NCBI RefSeq assembly: GCF_036322805.1
Contig: NZ_AP027272.1
Location: forward strand, 4,650,001-4,714,000
Reading direction: 5' to 3'
DNA from: Planctobacterium marinum
GTDB lineage: Bacteria; Pseudomonadota; Gammaproteobacteria; Enterobacterales; Alteromonadaceae
Length of the DNA: 64,000 nt
In this document: one piece after another, positions 8,325 to 17,285 of the stretch
Layout: every line of letters begins with the position of its first letter
Numbering within the stretch: position 1 is the first letter of the stretch
Program-made: the position numbers and the translations under genes
Notes under the pieces: model-generated
Told to the model about the DNA's origin: nothing
The model's database searches: none
Seen by the model: the letters and a program-made list of their open reading frames with translations, nothing else

Positions 8325-10433
8325 ATGTGCAAACAACTACTGACACTGAGTAAACCGCCTTTCTTAAGCGGTGGAACAGTGGAACAAAAACGCGCACATT
8401 TGAAAACTTACTTCCGGGAAACATGGGAGTTGTACGAATCATTGTTTAGCTTGATCAAACGTGATGAAGCTTACTTCCTTCGCCCCGAGCCCTTGCGTCA
8501 TCCGCTGATTTTTTACTATGGTCACACAGCGGTTTTCTATATCAATAAATTGATTCTTGGCAAATTTATACCAGAGCGCATAGCTCCGCACCTGGAGTCT
8601 ATTTGCGCGGTGGGTGTGGATGAAATGTCATGGGATGATCTCAAACCCGACAATTATCAGTGGCCTGATGTTGACGAAGTTCGAGCTTATCGCAATAGGG
8701 TTAAAGCACAAATCTTAGATCTGATTGACAACATGCCTTTAGAATTGCCCATTCGACAAGACTCCTTGGCCTGGATTGTCTTGATGGGTATTGAACACGA
8801 GCGCATTCACATAGAGACCTCTTCAGTGATCATGCGCATGCTGGATTTAAAGTACCTGAAAGCGCATGACGATTGGAAGGCCTGTACCGAAGTGGGTAAT
8901 GCTCCAGAAAATGAATTGCGACAGGTATCCGGTAAATCGCTGGTATTGGGTAAAACCGAAAGAAACGATACTTACGGTTGGGACAACGAATTCGGCGAAC
9001 TTCCTGTTGAAGTTGAAGATTTTGAGGCCAGCAAGTACCTGGTATCGAATGGCGAGTTTTTACATTTTATTGAGGCCGGCGGTTATCAAACACCTGACTT
9101 GTGGACTGAGGAAGGGCAGAGTTGGCTGAGTTTCACTAAAGCTGAAATGCCCCGGTTCTGGCACTACCGCGACGGCCAATATTGGCAACGCAATCTGCTG
9201 CAAGAGATCCCATTGCCACTGAACTGGCCTGTAGAGGTTAACTACCTGGAAGCTAAAGCTTTTTGTAACTGGAAGAACCAGCAAAGCGAGCAATTTATTC
9301 GTTTACCTACCGAAGCCGAGTGGCAGGTAATGCGAGATTCACTGGATACCGATCTGCCTTTCTGGGCCGTGGCACCGGGTAATATTAATCTTGAGCACTT
9401 CGCGTCCTCTTGCCCGGTGAACAGCTTCAAGCAAGGCGACTTTTTTGACATTTTGGGCAACGTCTGGCAATGGACAGAAAGCCCGATAGACGCTTTTGAG
9501 GGCTTTAAAGTACATCCACTGTATGACGACTTTTCAACCCCGACATTCGATGGGCAACACAACCTCATCAAAGGCGGCTCTTGGATTTCCACTGGCAATG
9601 AAGCCACCCGAGACTCCCGCTATGCTTTTCGCAGACACTTTTTTCAACACGCCGGATTTCGTTACGTGGCCAGTCAAAGTGAATCGGTACCCATAACACC
9701 GGTGAATTGCTACGAGACCCAACCAGACATCAGTCAGATGCTGCACCACCACTACAATGCACAACTAAGCAGAAACAATGATCTGGTGCATCTGGCGGAG
9801 TTAGTGGCGAGCCATTGCTCTAATGCATCTAAGGTATTAGATTTAGGTTGTGGCACCGGGCGTTTGAGCTTTGAACTGGCCCGCTATGTAGCTCATGTTG
9901 ACGGTATCGATTTGACTGCCCGACACATTCAACATGCCTTACACTTCAAAGAACAACAACAGCTGCGTTACGCCATGCCAGTAGAAGGCGAGTTGCTGTC
10001 TTATCACGAGGTGGTGCCGGAAGATCTCGATTTAAATGACACGCTACTCAACAAGGTGAACTTTGTACAAGGAGATGGACACAACCTGAAACCGCAATTC
10101 ACCGATTATGATGTCATTGTTTGTCACCGGGTTATTGATGCGGTATATCACCCTGAGCAATTCCTTAAAAGTGTATTAACCCGGCTAAACCAAAACGGCT
10201 TGTTGCTGCTCTCCAGTGACTGGCAATGGCAGGAGAATGGCTTAGCCAAAGACAAGTGGTTAGGCGGATTCAAAAAAGATGGAGAGAGCCAAACCAGCGC
10301 AGAGGGCGTTGTACAACTTTTATCTGAGCAATGTGACCTGGTATCTCAAAGCCAACTGGAAACACGGTTTCAATATTGCTCGAGAAAAACAGCATTAATA
10401 CAAAATGACGTTATGCTGTGGCGCAAAAAATAA
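8325..10433 (+). CDS. ovoA: OvoA: 5-histidylcysteine sulfoxide synthase / 4-mercaptohistidine N-methyltransferase
   Basis: OvoA is a non-haem iron enzyme that joins cysteine and histidine oxidatively in ovothiol synthesis; its C-terminal domain N-methylates 4-mercaptohistidine. The 702-residue protein has a DinB_2-like domain with the iron-ligand motif H158-E-R-I-H162-I-E164, a sulfatase-modifying-factor (FGE-like) domain (RLPTEAEWQ, LGNVWQWTESP, GGSWISTGNEATRDSRY), and a SAM methyltransferase domain with motif I VLDLGCGTGRLSFELA. Full length for the bacterial family. The lyase OvoB is not visible in the window. An ATG with ribosome-binding AAGGAG precedes it, and a hairpin terminator follows at 10471. 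Confidence 0.95.
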   Translation: MCKQLLTLSKPPFLSGGTVEQKRAHLKTYFRETWELYESLFSLIKRDEAYFLRPEPLRHPLIFYYGHTAVFYINKLILGKFIPERIAPHLESICAVGVDEMSWDDLKPDNYQWPDVDEVRAYRNRVKAQILDLIDNMPLELPIRQDSLAWIVLMGIEHERIHIETSSVIMRMLDLKYLKAHDDWKACTEVGNAPENELRQVSGKSLVLGKTERNDTYGWDNEFGELPVEVEDFEASKYLVSNGEFLHFIEAGGYQTPDLWTEEGQSWLSFTKAEMPRFWHYRDGQYWQRNLLQEIPLPLNWPVEVNYLEAKAFCNWKNQQSEQFIRLPTEAEWQVMRDSLDTDLPFWAVAPGNINLEHFASSCPVNSFKQGDFFDILGNVWQWTESPIDAFEGFKVHPLYDDFSTPTFDGQHNLIKGGSWISTGNEATRDSRYAFRRHFFQHAGFRYVASQSESVPITPVNCYETQPDISQMLHHHYNAQLSRNNDLVHLAELVASHCSNASKVLDLGCGTGRLSFELARYVAHVDGIDLTARHIQHALHFKEQQQLRYAMPVEGELLSYHEVVPEDLDLNDTLLNKVNFVQGDGHNLKPQFTDYDVIVCHRVIDAVYHPEQFLKSVLTRLNQNGLLLLSSDWQWQENGLAKDKWLGGFKKDGESQTSAEGVVQLLSEQCDLVSQSQLETRFQYCSRKTALIQNDVMLWRKK

Positions 10434-10470
10434 CTGCTCACAATTTTTCTTTCCAGAACGACTTCAATTA

Positions 10471-10496
10471 AAGGTAACCTTACAAGGTTACCTTTT
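10471..10496 (+). terminator. Rho-independent terminator after ovoA
   Basis: Perfect stem AAGGTAACCT/AGGTTACCTT with a very short loop, followed by TT and a partly T-rich tail, 38 bases after the ovoA stop and before the iminopeptidase gene. Confidence 0.75.
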
Positions 10497-10516
10497 GGCT
10501 ATGGAGCGCAACCGAT

Positions 10517-11464
10517 TTGAAGCAACTTTACCCCGCCATTGAACCCTACCGACAAGAAAAGCTTAAAGTGTCTGAACTACACCTGATACATTTTGAAGAA
10601 GCTGGCAACCCGAATGGACAAGCGGCGTTGTTTTTACATGGTGGACCGGGTCTGGGGATTTTGCCTGTTTATCGACGCTTTTTTGATGCGCAGCACTATC
10701 GTATTATTTTGCCAGACCAACGCGGTGCGGGCCGAAGTAGGCCCTATGCAGAACTTGAGGAAAATGAAACCTGGCATATTGTCGAAGACCTGGAAAAGCT
10801 ACGTAAGCATCTTGGCATCGAGCGCTGGTTGGTGATGAGTGGCAGCTGGGGCAGCCTGTTGGCCCTCTGTTACGCCATCAAATATCCCGAGGCAATCTCA
10901 GGTTTGATCCTCAGAGGCGTTTTTTTGGGCCGCGGCAAAGATATAGATTGGGTCTATGGTGGAGTGGGTACAGCTCAGATTTTCCCGGAGCAATGGGCAA
11001 AATTTAAAGCGCCATTTAAAGAATCCCCGGACCAAGACATTGTCGCTAAATACTATGAAGTTCTGTCTGGTGACGATAAAGAGCGAGCTAAAAAGTTAGC
11101 CTTAATTTGGGCCAGCTACGGTGCTAATACCATGACCCTGTTACCCAACTCCCAATCCAGCAGAGACATTACCGCCACGGATAAAATGCTGGCATTAGCG
11201 CGCACCGAGTGCCATTTCGCACAGCACAACTTTTTCCTGCCTGATGACAACTATGTACTGGATAATGTGCATAGATTGCAGTCCATCCCAACTCACATAG
11301 TGCACGGCCGCTATGATGCCATTTGCCCGGTGGGTACAGCGTGGGATTTGCATCAACAATTGCCCCATAGTCATCTGCATATTGTCGCAGATGGTGCCCA
11401 CATTCCCACAGAGCCAGGTATGGTGGATAAACTCATCGCCATTAGCGATGAAATGAAAACCTAA
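10517..11464 (+). CDS. pip: Prolyl aminopeptidase (proline iminopeptidase), alpha/beta hydrolase
   Basis: This 315-residue alpha/beta hydrolase removes N-terminal proline from peptides in the cytoplasm. Seen: oxyanion-hole motif HGGPGLG (41-47), PDQRGAGRSRP, nucleophile S110 in the elbow G-S-W-G-S, the acid in GRYDAICP, and the catalytic His in DGAHIPTE. The family motif is usually GGSWGS; here the residue before is Ser (SGSWGS). Length is normal. The start is TTG 10517, with GGAG ten bases upstream. Single-gene unit after the ovoA terminator. Another alpha/beta hydrolase activity cannot be excluded. Confidence 0.85.
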   Translation: MKQLYPAIEPYRQEKLKVSELHLIHFEEAGNPNGQAALFLHGGPGLGILPVYRRFFDAQHYRIILPDQRGAGRSRPYAELEENETWHIVEDLEKLRKHLGIERWLVMSGSWGSLLALCYAIKYPEAISGLILRGVFLGRGKDIDWVYGGVGTAQIFPEQWAKFKAPFKESPDQDIVAKYYEVLSGDDKERAKKLALIWASYGANTMTLLPNSQSSRDITATDKMLALARTECHFAQHNFFLPDDNYVLDNVHRLQSIPTHIVHGRYDAICPVGTAWDLHQQLPHSHLHIVADGAHIPTEPGMVDKLIAISDEMKT

Positions 11465-11553
11465 TAAATTACTATAAGATTAAATAAGTTTAACTGACCC
11501 AATCCTGTTTCCGCTGCGTAATTCATTACAAGTCAACATTGTTGAGAATTGCC

Positions 11554-12297
11554 ATGAAACAGATTTTGATCACCGGAGCTTCCTCGGGCATCGGTGAACA
11601 GTTAGCAAAAGATTATGCCAACCAAGGGTGGCGGGTATATGCCTGTGGCCGCAACAGTGAAAAGTTGCAAGCGTTACAAAATAAAACCTCCAACTTGCAG
11701 GCATTGGCGTTTGACGTCACGGAGCCAGAGCAGATTGTTCAGGCGGCCTCTCAGATTGAGGGACAGTTGGATCTGTTGCTGCTCAACGCTGGCAACTGTG
11801 AGTATATAGACGATCCTTTGCACTTCGACGGGGCGCTTTTTGAGCGGGTTATCAAAGTTAATCTGGTGGCCATCGGCTACTGTCTTGAAACCCTGCTGCC
11901 AAAAGTGCGTTCTGGTGGCCAATTAGCCATCGTTAGCTCCAGTGCCGCCTATTTGCCTTTTCCTCGTGCTTCAGCCTACGGCACCTCAAAAGCGGGAGCC
12001 AGCTACCTGGCGAAAACCCTGGCCATTGAGTTAAAGCCCCACAATATCGATGTTAGTTTGATAAGTCCCGGCTTCGTAAAAACACCACTTACTGATAAAA
12101 ATGATTTCGAAATGCCCATGCAGGTCAGTGTCGATTTCGCATCTAACGCTATTATTAAAGGGTTGGCTAAACGCAAAAGTGAAGTGCACTTTCCTTCTCG
12201 TTTTACTTTCTTTTTGAAGCTGCTGGCAGCGCTCCCGGCACCCATCTGGAAAAGTATCGCGCGTAAAATGTTGCCATCAGCTCAGCCACAATCTTAA
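11554..12297 (+). CDS. Short-chain dehydrogenase/reductase (SDR)
   Basis: This 247-residue classical SDR has the NAD(P)-binding motif TGASSGIG (residues 8-15), an NAG motif (LLLNAGNCEYI), and the active site Ser...Tyr-x-x-x-Lys (SSSAAYLPFPRASAYGTSKAG). The start is ATG 11554, which begins the conserved K-Q-I-L-I-T-G; upstream TTG codons in frame are less likely. It is the first gene of a run with cyclopropane synthase, DUF2878, chalcone-isomerase-like and DUF3833 genes, a set that in related bacteria often belongs to the RpoE/ChrR oxidative and singlet-oxygen response. Confidence 0.88.
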   Translation: MKQILITGASSGIGEQLAKDYANQGWRVYACGRNSEKLQALQNKTSNLQALAFDVTEPEQIVQAASQIEGQLDLLLLNAGNCEYIDDPLHFDGALFERVIKVNLVAIGYCLETLLPKVRSGGQLAIVSSSAAYLPFPRASAYGTSKAGASYLAKTLAIELKPHNIDVSLISPGFVKTPLTDKNDFEMPMQVSVDFASNAIIKGLAKRKSEVHFPSRFTFFLKLLAALPAPIWKSIARKMLPSAQPQS

Positions 12298-12308
12298 CGG
12301 AGAACCCC

Positions 12309-13541
12309 ATGGAACAAATACAAACAACTGAAAATCTGACTCGCTCCCGCACCACTGAGTTCTATCAATCAATGGTATTTAAGATTTTGACTGAAGCACG
12401 TATCGGCCGGCTCACCATGAAGATTGGCGAAGAGAGTTACGGGTTTGGCGATGCAAACTCAGAGCTCCAAGCTGAGGTAGTTGTATACGACCGTCAGATA
12501 TTTAAAACCCTCATGTTCAAGGGCAGTATCGGTATAGCAGAAGATTATGTGGCCGGAAAATGGCATTCACCGGACCTCACTCGTGTTATTGAATTTTTCG
12601 TGGCAAACCAGGACTCCTTAGATGCGGTTGAAAGCAAGTTCGGTCCGTTGGTGCGATTGGGCTATTTCTTCAAAAAATTCAAAAATCGCAACAACGTTGC
12701 TCAAGCCAAAAAGAATATCCTGGCGCATTATGATTTAGGTAACCACCTGTATAAACGCTTCTTAGACAGCAACATGCAGTATTCCAGTGCCATTTACCCC
12801 GATACCTTAACGGATTTAGAAAGCGCGCAAGTGCATAAAATGGACACCATCTGTCAACGTCTGGCGTTGCAACCCGGAGAAAAGGTCATAGAGATAGGCA
12901 CAGGTTGGGGCGGTCTCGCCGTGCACATGGCAAAACACTACGGCGTTCAGGTTACCACCACCACCATTTCAGATGCTCAGCACGAATACGCTGCACAGCG
13001 TATTGAGCAAGAGGGCTTACAAGACAGTATTACGTTGCTACGCAAGGATTATCGAGCGCTGGAAGGTGAGTTCGACAAGCTGGTAAGTATTGAAATGATT
13101 GAGGCCGTAGGACATGAATATCTCGATGGTTTTTTCGCGAAATGCTCCAGCCTGCTAAAACCCAATGGCCTGATGTTGATCCAGGCTATTACTATTGCCG
13201 ATCAACGGTACGACCATTACCGAAAAGATGTGGACTTCATCCAAACCTATATCTTTCCCGGTGGCTGCTTGCCCTCCATACAACGTATGAGCCAGTGCCT
13301 GTCTAATAATACGGATATGGTGTTGCACGAGTTACACGATATCGGTTTGCATTATGCCAAAACCCTACAGGACTGGCGGGAGAAGTTCTTCGAGGCCTGG
13401 CCTGAACTCGCCAAAGAAGGCTTTGACCAGCAATTCAAACGTCTCTGGGAATACTATCTGTGTTACTGCGAAGGTGGGTTTTTACAGCGCGCCATCAGCA
13501 CAGTGCATTTAGTTTCTCGCAAGCCGCGTTTTCAAGGTTAA
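12309..13541 (+). CDS. Cyclopropane-fatty-acyl-phospholipid synthase family methyltransferase
   Basis: The 410-residue enzyme has the SAM-binding motif VIEIGTGWGGLAVHMAK and the family segments NILAHYDLGNHLYKRFLD, MQYSSAIY, VSIEMIEAVGHEYLDGFF, YIFPGGCLPS and YCEGGF. It transfers a methylene or methyl group from SAM to unsaturated phospholipid acyl chains at the membrane. In this operon type the enzyme may take part in modified or furan fatty acid synthesis rather than in plain cyclopropanation; this is inferred from the neighbours. It begins 11 bases after the SDR gene. Confidence 0.92.
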   Translation: MEQIQTTENLTRSRTTEFYQSMVFKILTEARIGRLTMKIGEESYGFGDANSELQAEVVVYDRQIFKTLMFKGSIGIAEDYVAGKWHSPDLTRVIEFFVANQDSLDAVESKFGPLVRLGYFFKKFKNRNNVAQAKKNILAHYDLGNHLYKRFLDSNMQYSSAIYPDTLTDLESAQVHKMDTICQRLALQPGEKVIEIGTGWGGLAVHMAKHYGVQVTTTTISDAQHEYAAQRIEQEGLQDSITLLRKDYRALEGEFDKLVSIEMIEAVGHEYLDGFFAKCSSLLKPNGLMLIQAITIADQRYDHYRKDVDFIQTYIFPGGCLPSIQRMSQCLSNNTDMVLHELHDIGLHYAKTLQDWREKFFEAWPELAKEGFDQQFKRLWEYYLCYCEGGFLQRAISTVHLVSRKPRFQG

Positions 13542-13552
13542 AGGTCATCATC

Positions 13553-14065
13553 ATGTTGTCCTCCAAACACTTTAAAATTGCCAACTTTGTTATCTTTCAA
13601 TTGATTTGGATAGCCGCGGTTATTTTTCAAAGTGCCGGATTGTGGGCTTGTATCCTGCTGTTAGCCATTCACTTTGCTATCAGCCCAGAACGCAAAGCTG
13701 ATTTTTTGCGCACCTATAAAGCGATTTTGATTGGTATAACTCTAGACTTTACTTTGATGCAAGCCGGAGTCTACGTATTCGAAGGGGATTACTTTCCCCT
13801 GTGGCTCGTGTGTTTGTGGATAGGGTTCGTACTGACATTGCGGCACAGTATGGCTTGGCTCGCAGAAAAACCACTGTATTGGCAGATAATATTAGGTGCC
13901 TGTGGAGGCACACTAAGTTACCTATCTGGATCGCGCTTTGGCGCAGTGGAGCTAGGTATGGGGATTTGGGTTACCGCAATCATTCTGGTGATAGCCTGGG
14001 GGCTACTGTTACCCATTTTTTATCGTCTTGTTAACAGAGCACATCCTCATGAACAGCTTGCGTAA
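13553..14065 (+). CDS. DUF2878 integral membrane protein
   Basis: This 170-residue hydrophobic protein has about five or six membrane segments and the landmarks FVIFQLIWIAAVIFQ and PLWLVCLWIGFVLTLRHSMAW, typical of the DUF2878 family that accompanies cyclopropane synthase genes. The start is ATG 13553, 11 bases after the previous stop. Its 3' end overlaps the next gene by 17 bases, indicating translational coupling. Molecular function unknown. Confidence 0.82.
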   Translation: MLSSKHFKIANFVIFQLIWIAAVIFQSAGLWACILLLAIHFAISPERKADFLRTYKAILIGITLDFTLMQAGVYVFEGDYFPLWLVCLWIGFVLTLRHSMAWLAEKPLYWQIILGACGGTLSYLSGSRFGAVELGMGIWVTAIILVIAWGLLLPIFYRLVNRAHPHEQLA

Positions 14066-14576
14066 GTACCGTGTGATCGCCGCCATCGTCTTTATGTTGC
14101 TGCCTGCCGAGGGCTATGCTATGGAAAATAACGCGCCGTGGAAATCCATGAAGTTGGTGGGTGAAGGCAAGTTAAGTTTTTTGTTTTGGGATATCTATTA
14201 CGCCCGTTTGTATTCCGCAGATGGCCGATATCAAGAGCAGGCTTATCCGCTGGCTTTGGAACTCACCTATCTGCGCGATTTCACCAAGCAACAACTGGTG
14301 GAAGAAACCGCTAAACAGTGGAAAAAACTGGGATTTGAAGACGAAACCAAAACTCAAACCTGGCTGTCGCGTTTGAGTGAGTTGTGGCCAGACGTTGAAG
14401 AAAAGCAATCCATCACACTCTACATCGATAATCAAAATCGCAGTTTTTTCTATTTCAATGCTGAGCTATTAGGCCAGATTGACGATGCCGAATTTAGCCA
14501 GGCATTTTTGGCTATCTGGCTATCCGAAGACACCAGCGCGCCTGAAGTGCGTAAGAAGCTCATCGCATCCCTTTAA
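14049..14576 (+). CDS. Chalcone isomerase-like periplasmic protein
   Basis: The 175-residue protein starts at ATG 14049 inside the DUF2878 gene and has a signal peptide (cleavage near EGYAMEN). The mature part (KLVGEGKLSFLFWDIYYARLY, PLALELTYLRDFTKQQLVEETAKQW) matches the bacterial chalcone-isomerase-like family. Catalysis of a flavonoid reaction is not expected; related folds bind fatty acids, which fits the lipid-modification neighbours. Exact role unknown. Confidence 0.82.
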   Translation: MNSLRKYRVIAAIVFMLLPAEGYAMENNAPWKSMKLVGEGKLSFLFWDIYYARLYSADGRYQEQAYPLALELTYLRDFTKQQLVEETAKQWKKLGFEDETKTQTWLSRLSELWPDVEEKQSITLYIDNQNRSFFYFNAELLGQIDDAEFSQAFLAIWLSEDTSAPEVRKKLIASL

Positions 14577-14601
14577 CCTGTCCGATAAAAACGAGGATAT
14601 T

Positions 14602-15138
14602 ATGAAGTTGAAATTCATTTTCGCTTTGCTACTGACTTCCGCAGCATCACTGCTAATTGGATGTAGCTCTGTAGACATTAATGATTACCGCGGCAGTGAG
14701 CCCAACTTAAATTTAAAAACCTTTTTTGATGGCAAACTGAAAGTATATGGCATGGTGCAGGATTTCTCCGGTAAGGTGACACGGCGCTTTACAGCAGATA
14801 TTGATGCCTCATGGGACGGCGAAACCGGTACGCTGGACGAGCTCTTTTATTTCGATGATGGCGAACAACAGACTCGTATCTGGACCTTGAATCACCTTGG
14901 CAACGGAGAATATAACGGCACGGCTGGTGATGTAGTGGGAGTAGCAAAGGGTAAAACGGTTGGCTCTGTATTTCGCTGGCAATATGAACTCACCATTCCT
15001 TATGATGGTGATACCCTTAATGTAAAATTGGATGACTGGCTTTACCTCATCACCGAGGACAGATTAATCAACCGCACCAGTATCAACAAATTCGGTTTAG
15101 AGGTGGGAGAAATTACCCTGATTATTGAAAAGCTCTAA
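14602..15138 (+). CDS. DUF3833 lipoprotein
   Basis: The 178-residue protein has a lipoprotein signal with lipobox L-I-G-C near residue 21 and a DUF3833-type body (NLKTFFDGKLKVYGMVQDFSG, DELFYFDDGEQQTRIW, VKLDDWLYLI). DUF3833 proteins are the usual last member of this operon type. ATG 14602 has the ribosome-binding sequence GAGGAT. Its stop overlaps the stop of the convergent GGDEF-EAL gene by four bases, leaving no room for a dedicated terminator. Probably anchored in the outer membrane. Confidence 0.85.
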   Translation: MKLKFIFALLLTSAASLLIGCSSVDINDYRGSEPNLNLKTFFDGKLKVYGMVQDFSGKVTRRFTADIDASWDGETGTLDELFYFDDGEQQTRIWTLNHLGNGEYNGTAGDVVGVAKGKTVGSVFRWQYELTIPYDGDTLNVKLDDWLYLITEDRLINRTSINKFGLEVGEITLIIEKL

Positions 15139-17144
15139 TGAAACGACTGGAATTGTTCAAATACCAAAGCGGGTTTAAAATCCGCTGCCGGTTTGGACAT
15201 GGGCTTGGCGCAGAAATAACCTTGAATGGTATTAATCCCTTGGTCATGCACCCAGTCCAATTGTCTCTTGTTTTCTACCCCTTCAACGACAACGTTCATG
15301 TTAAGTTCGCCCGCTAACATTACCACGGAACGAATAATCGCCCCGCCCGCGCCTTCAAGGTCAGAAATAAAACACTTATCTAGTTTTATGGTACTAAATG
15401 GGAACGCCTGCAACTGCACCATCGAAGAATAGCCAGTGCCAAAATCGTCGAGACAAAACCTGACTCCCTTGAGAGACAACAGTGAAAAGGTTTCCATTAA
15501 GTTTTCGGGCTCGTCACAAAAGACACTTTCGGTAATCTCTAACTGTAAGCGACTGGCGGGGAACTGCGTTGTTTTCAATATCTGCAACAGATTTTTGGCG
15601 AAATCATTAGTCTTGAGCTGCAGTACCGACACATTTACTGCCAGCACAATTGACTCATCAGCCACGTGTTCTTGCATGGCTTTAATGGCCCGTTCCAGCA
15701 CCCAAAAACCAATGTTACAGATAAGGTGACTTTGTTCTGCCAGCGGAATAAACTCCTCAGGTTCAATGACTTGCTGCTTAAAATGCCAACGTACAAGCGC
15801 TTCATAGCCACTCACTTTACCCGAGTGGAGGTTAAATACCGGCTGAAACACCAGAAATAGTTCGTCATTTTGGATGGCTTGAGCCAGGCCGTTTCTCAAA
15901 TACTCTTTATATTCCAGTTCAGAAAGATAATGGGGTTCGAAAACAACGGCAGCCTTGCCATAAAGCTTTCTTTTATGGACAAACATCGCGATATCAGCGC
16001 GCCTGATCAAGGCATCAGCATCTTGACCATGCCTGTTGCTGAAGGCTATACCAATGGCAGCCGACACTTCAAAACCAAACGTTGGCTGCTGATTTTTAAG
16101 CAGCATGTTGATTAAGTCGGCGTACTGCAGGGCAACATCGTTAGTTTCCATTGTTAAAAATAGCACAAACTCGTCGCCACCCCAGCGACAACAAACGGGA
16201 TCACCAGGTAACTCTTGCAATATTGAGGCGATTTTTTTAAGTACTTCATCGCCCGTATCATGCCCTTGAGTATCGTTGATCCCTTTAAATTTATTTAAAT
16301 CAATAAATAATATTGCGCGTGAGGCCGAGCAGGCGGATAACGCCATTTGTAAACGAGAAAGAAAAGCGGCGCGATTAAACAATCCGGTTAAACCATCATG
16401 CTCAGACAAGAAGCGTAAATCTTCGGTCTGTCGTGCAACCTCTTCAGCCAATCCGTCTTTTGCCTTGATAATTTCTTGATTGGATTTGGCTAAGGCATCG
16501 TTCTTCAACGCTAATTCTTGCTTATCCAGTGAGACTTGCTGCAATAGCTTTTGATTATGGTTTTTCAGGTAAATAGCGTGTTTAGTAAAACCTGTTATCT
16601 TTAAACCGTTGAATACCATGGTCAACGCAAAAAACACCCCCATGCCACCCAATACCTGGCGCATGTATTCAAGATCGAAAAGCCCCATAACGGAAATGGG
16701 TAGAATCAGCGCACAAGAGTAGAACAAGGCCAAAAAGCGATCTGCAGACAAAGGGGTGGGTGCGGCTCCCGCAAGCGCAGAGAGAATGATAACGGTTGTG
16801 ACAAACTCTACGTCACCAAGCCAGGGCATAGAGAATGCTCCAAACAAGCCCCAACACAATGCGGTAAGAATCGCCCCCGTTCGAAACCGGAACAACCAAT
16901 GCTCGGCATTGCTACTGCGCTTGGCGGGTGTCTGAAAGTGCCAGTAAACGACTTCCAATAACCTCAACCCCATCAACAGATTAATTATCCCCCACCAGAA
17001 CATTTTTTGTTCAAATATGATCGAAGCAGGAAATGCAAATACTAAAGCGGAAGAGGCGATCATACAAATAACAATTCCACCAATACTATTGCGATACAGA
17101 AGATCTGCAACATCAGCAACGGAATGGGAATTATTGTTAGTCAT
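15135..17144 (-). CDS. Membrane-bound GGDEF-EAL protein (c-di-GMP turnover)
   Basis: This 669-residue protein has about six N-terminal membrane segments (residues 20-185), a coiled coil (195-245), a GGDEF domain with intact motif GGDEF at 322-326, and an EAL domain with intact E448-A-L plus LQLEITES, LDDFGTGYSS, KLDKCFISDL and VVVEGVE. Both diguanylate cyclase and phosphodiesterase activities are possible; which dominates cannot be told. The membrane part resembles an integral-membrane sensor. No partner gene is adjacent on the same strand. Confidence 0.92.
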   Translation of the reverse strand: MTNNNSHSVADVADLLYRNSIGGIVICMIASSALVFAFPASIIFEQKMFWWGIINLLMGLRLLEVVYWHFQTPAKRSSNAEHWLFRFRTGAILTALCWGLFGAFSMPWLGDVEFVTTVIILSALAGAAPTPLSADRFLALFYSCALILPISVMGLFDLEYMRQVLGGMGVFFALTMVFNGLKITGFTKHAIYLKNHNQKLLQQVSLDKQELALKNDALAKSNQEIIKAKDGLAEEVARQTEDLRFLSEHDGLTGLFNRAAFLSRLQMALSACSASRAILFIDLNKFKGINDTQGHDTGDEVLKKIASILQELPGDPVCCRWGGDEFVLFLTMETNDVALQYADLINMLLKNQQPTFGFEVSAAIGIAFSNRHGQDADALIRRADIAMFVHKRKLYGKAAVVFEPHYLSELEYKEYLRNGLAQAIQNDELFLVFQPVFNLHSGKVSGYEALVRWHFKQQVIEPEEFIPLAEQSHLICNIGFWVLERAIKAMQEHVADESIVLAVNVSVLQLKTNDFAKNLLQILKTTQFPASRLQLEITESVFCDEPENLMETFSLLSLKGVRFCLDDFGTGYSSMVQLQAFPFSTIKLDKCFISDLEGAGGAIIRSVVMLAGELNMNVVVEGVENKRQLDWVHDQGINTIQGYFCAKPMSKPAADFKPALVFEQFQSFH

Positions 17145-17285
17145 CGTTGGATTTAAATGCTCATTATTTGGGCAACATTGTGCATTATTTTACACCCCTT
17201 GTCAGCAACATTTTATTCACAAAAAATGCATATTTATTCCCACAATTTGTGTGGTTTGATTTTCTGAAATTTATCCATTCTGAAA

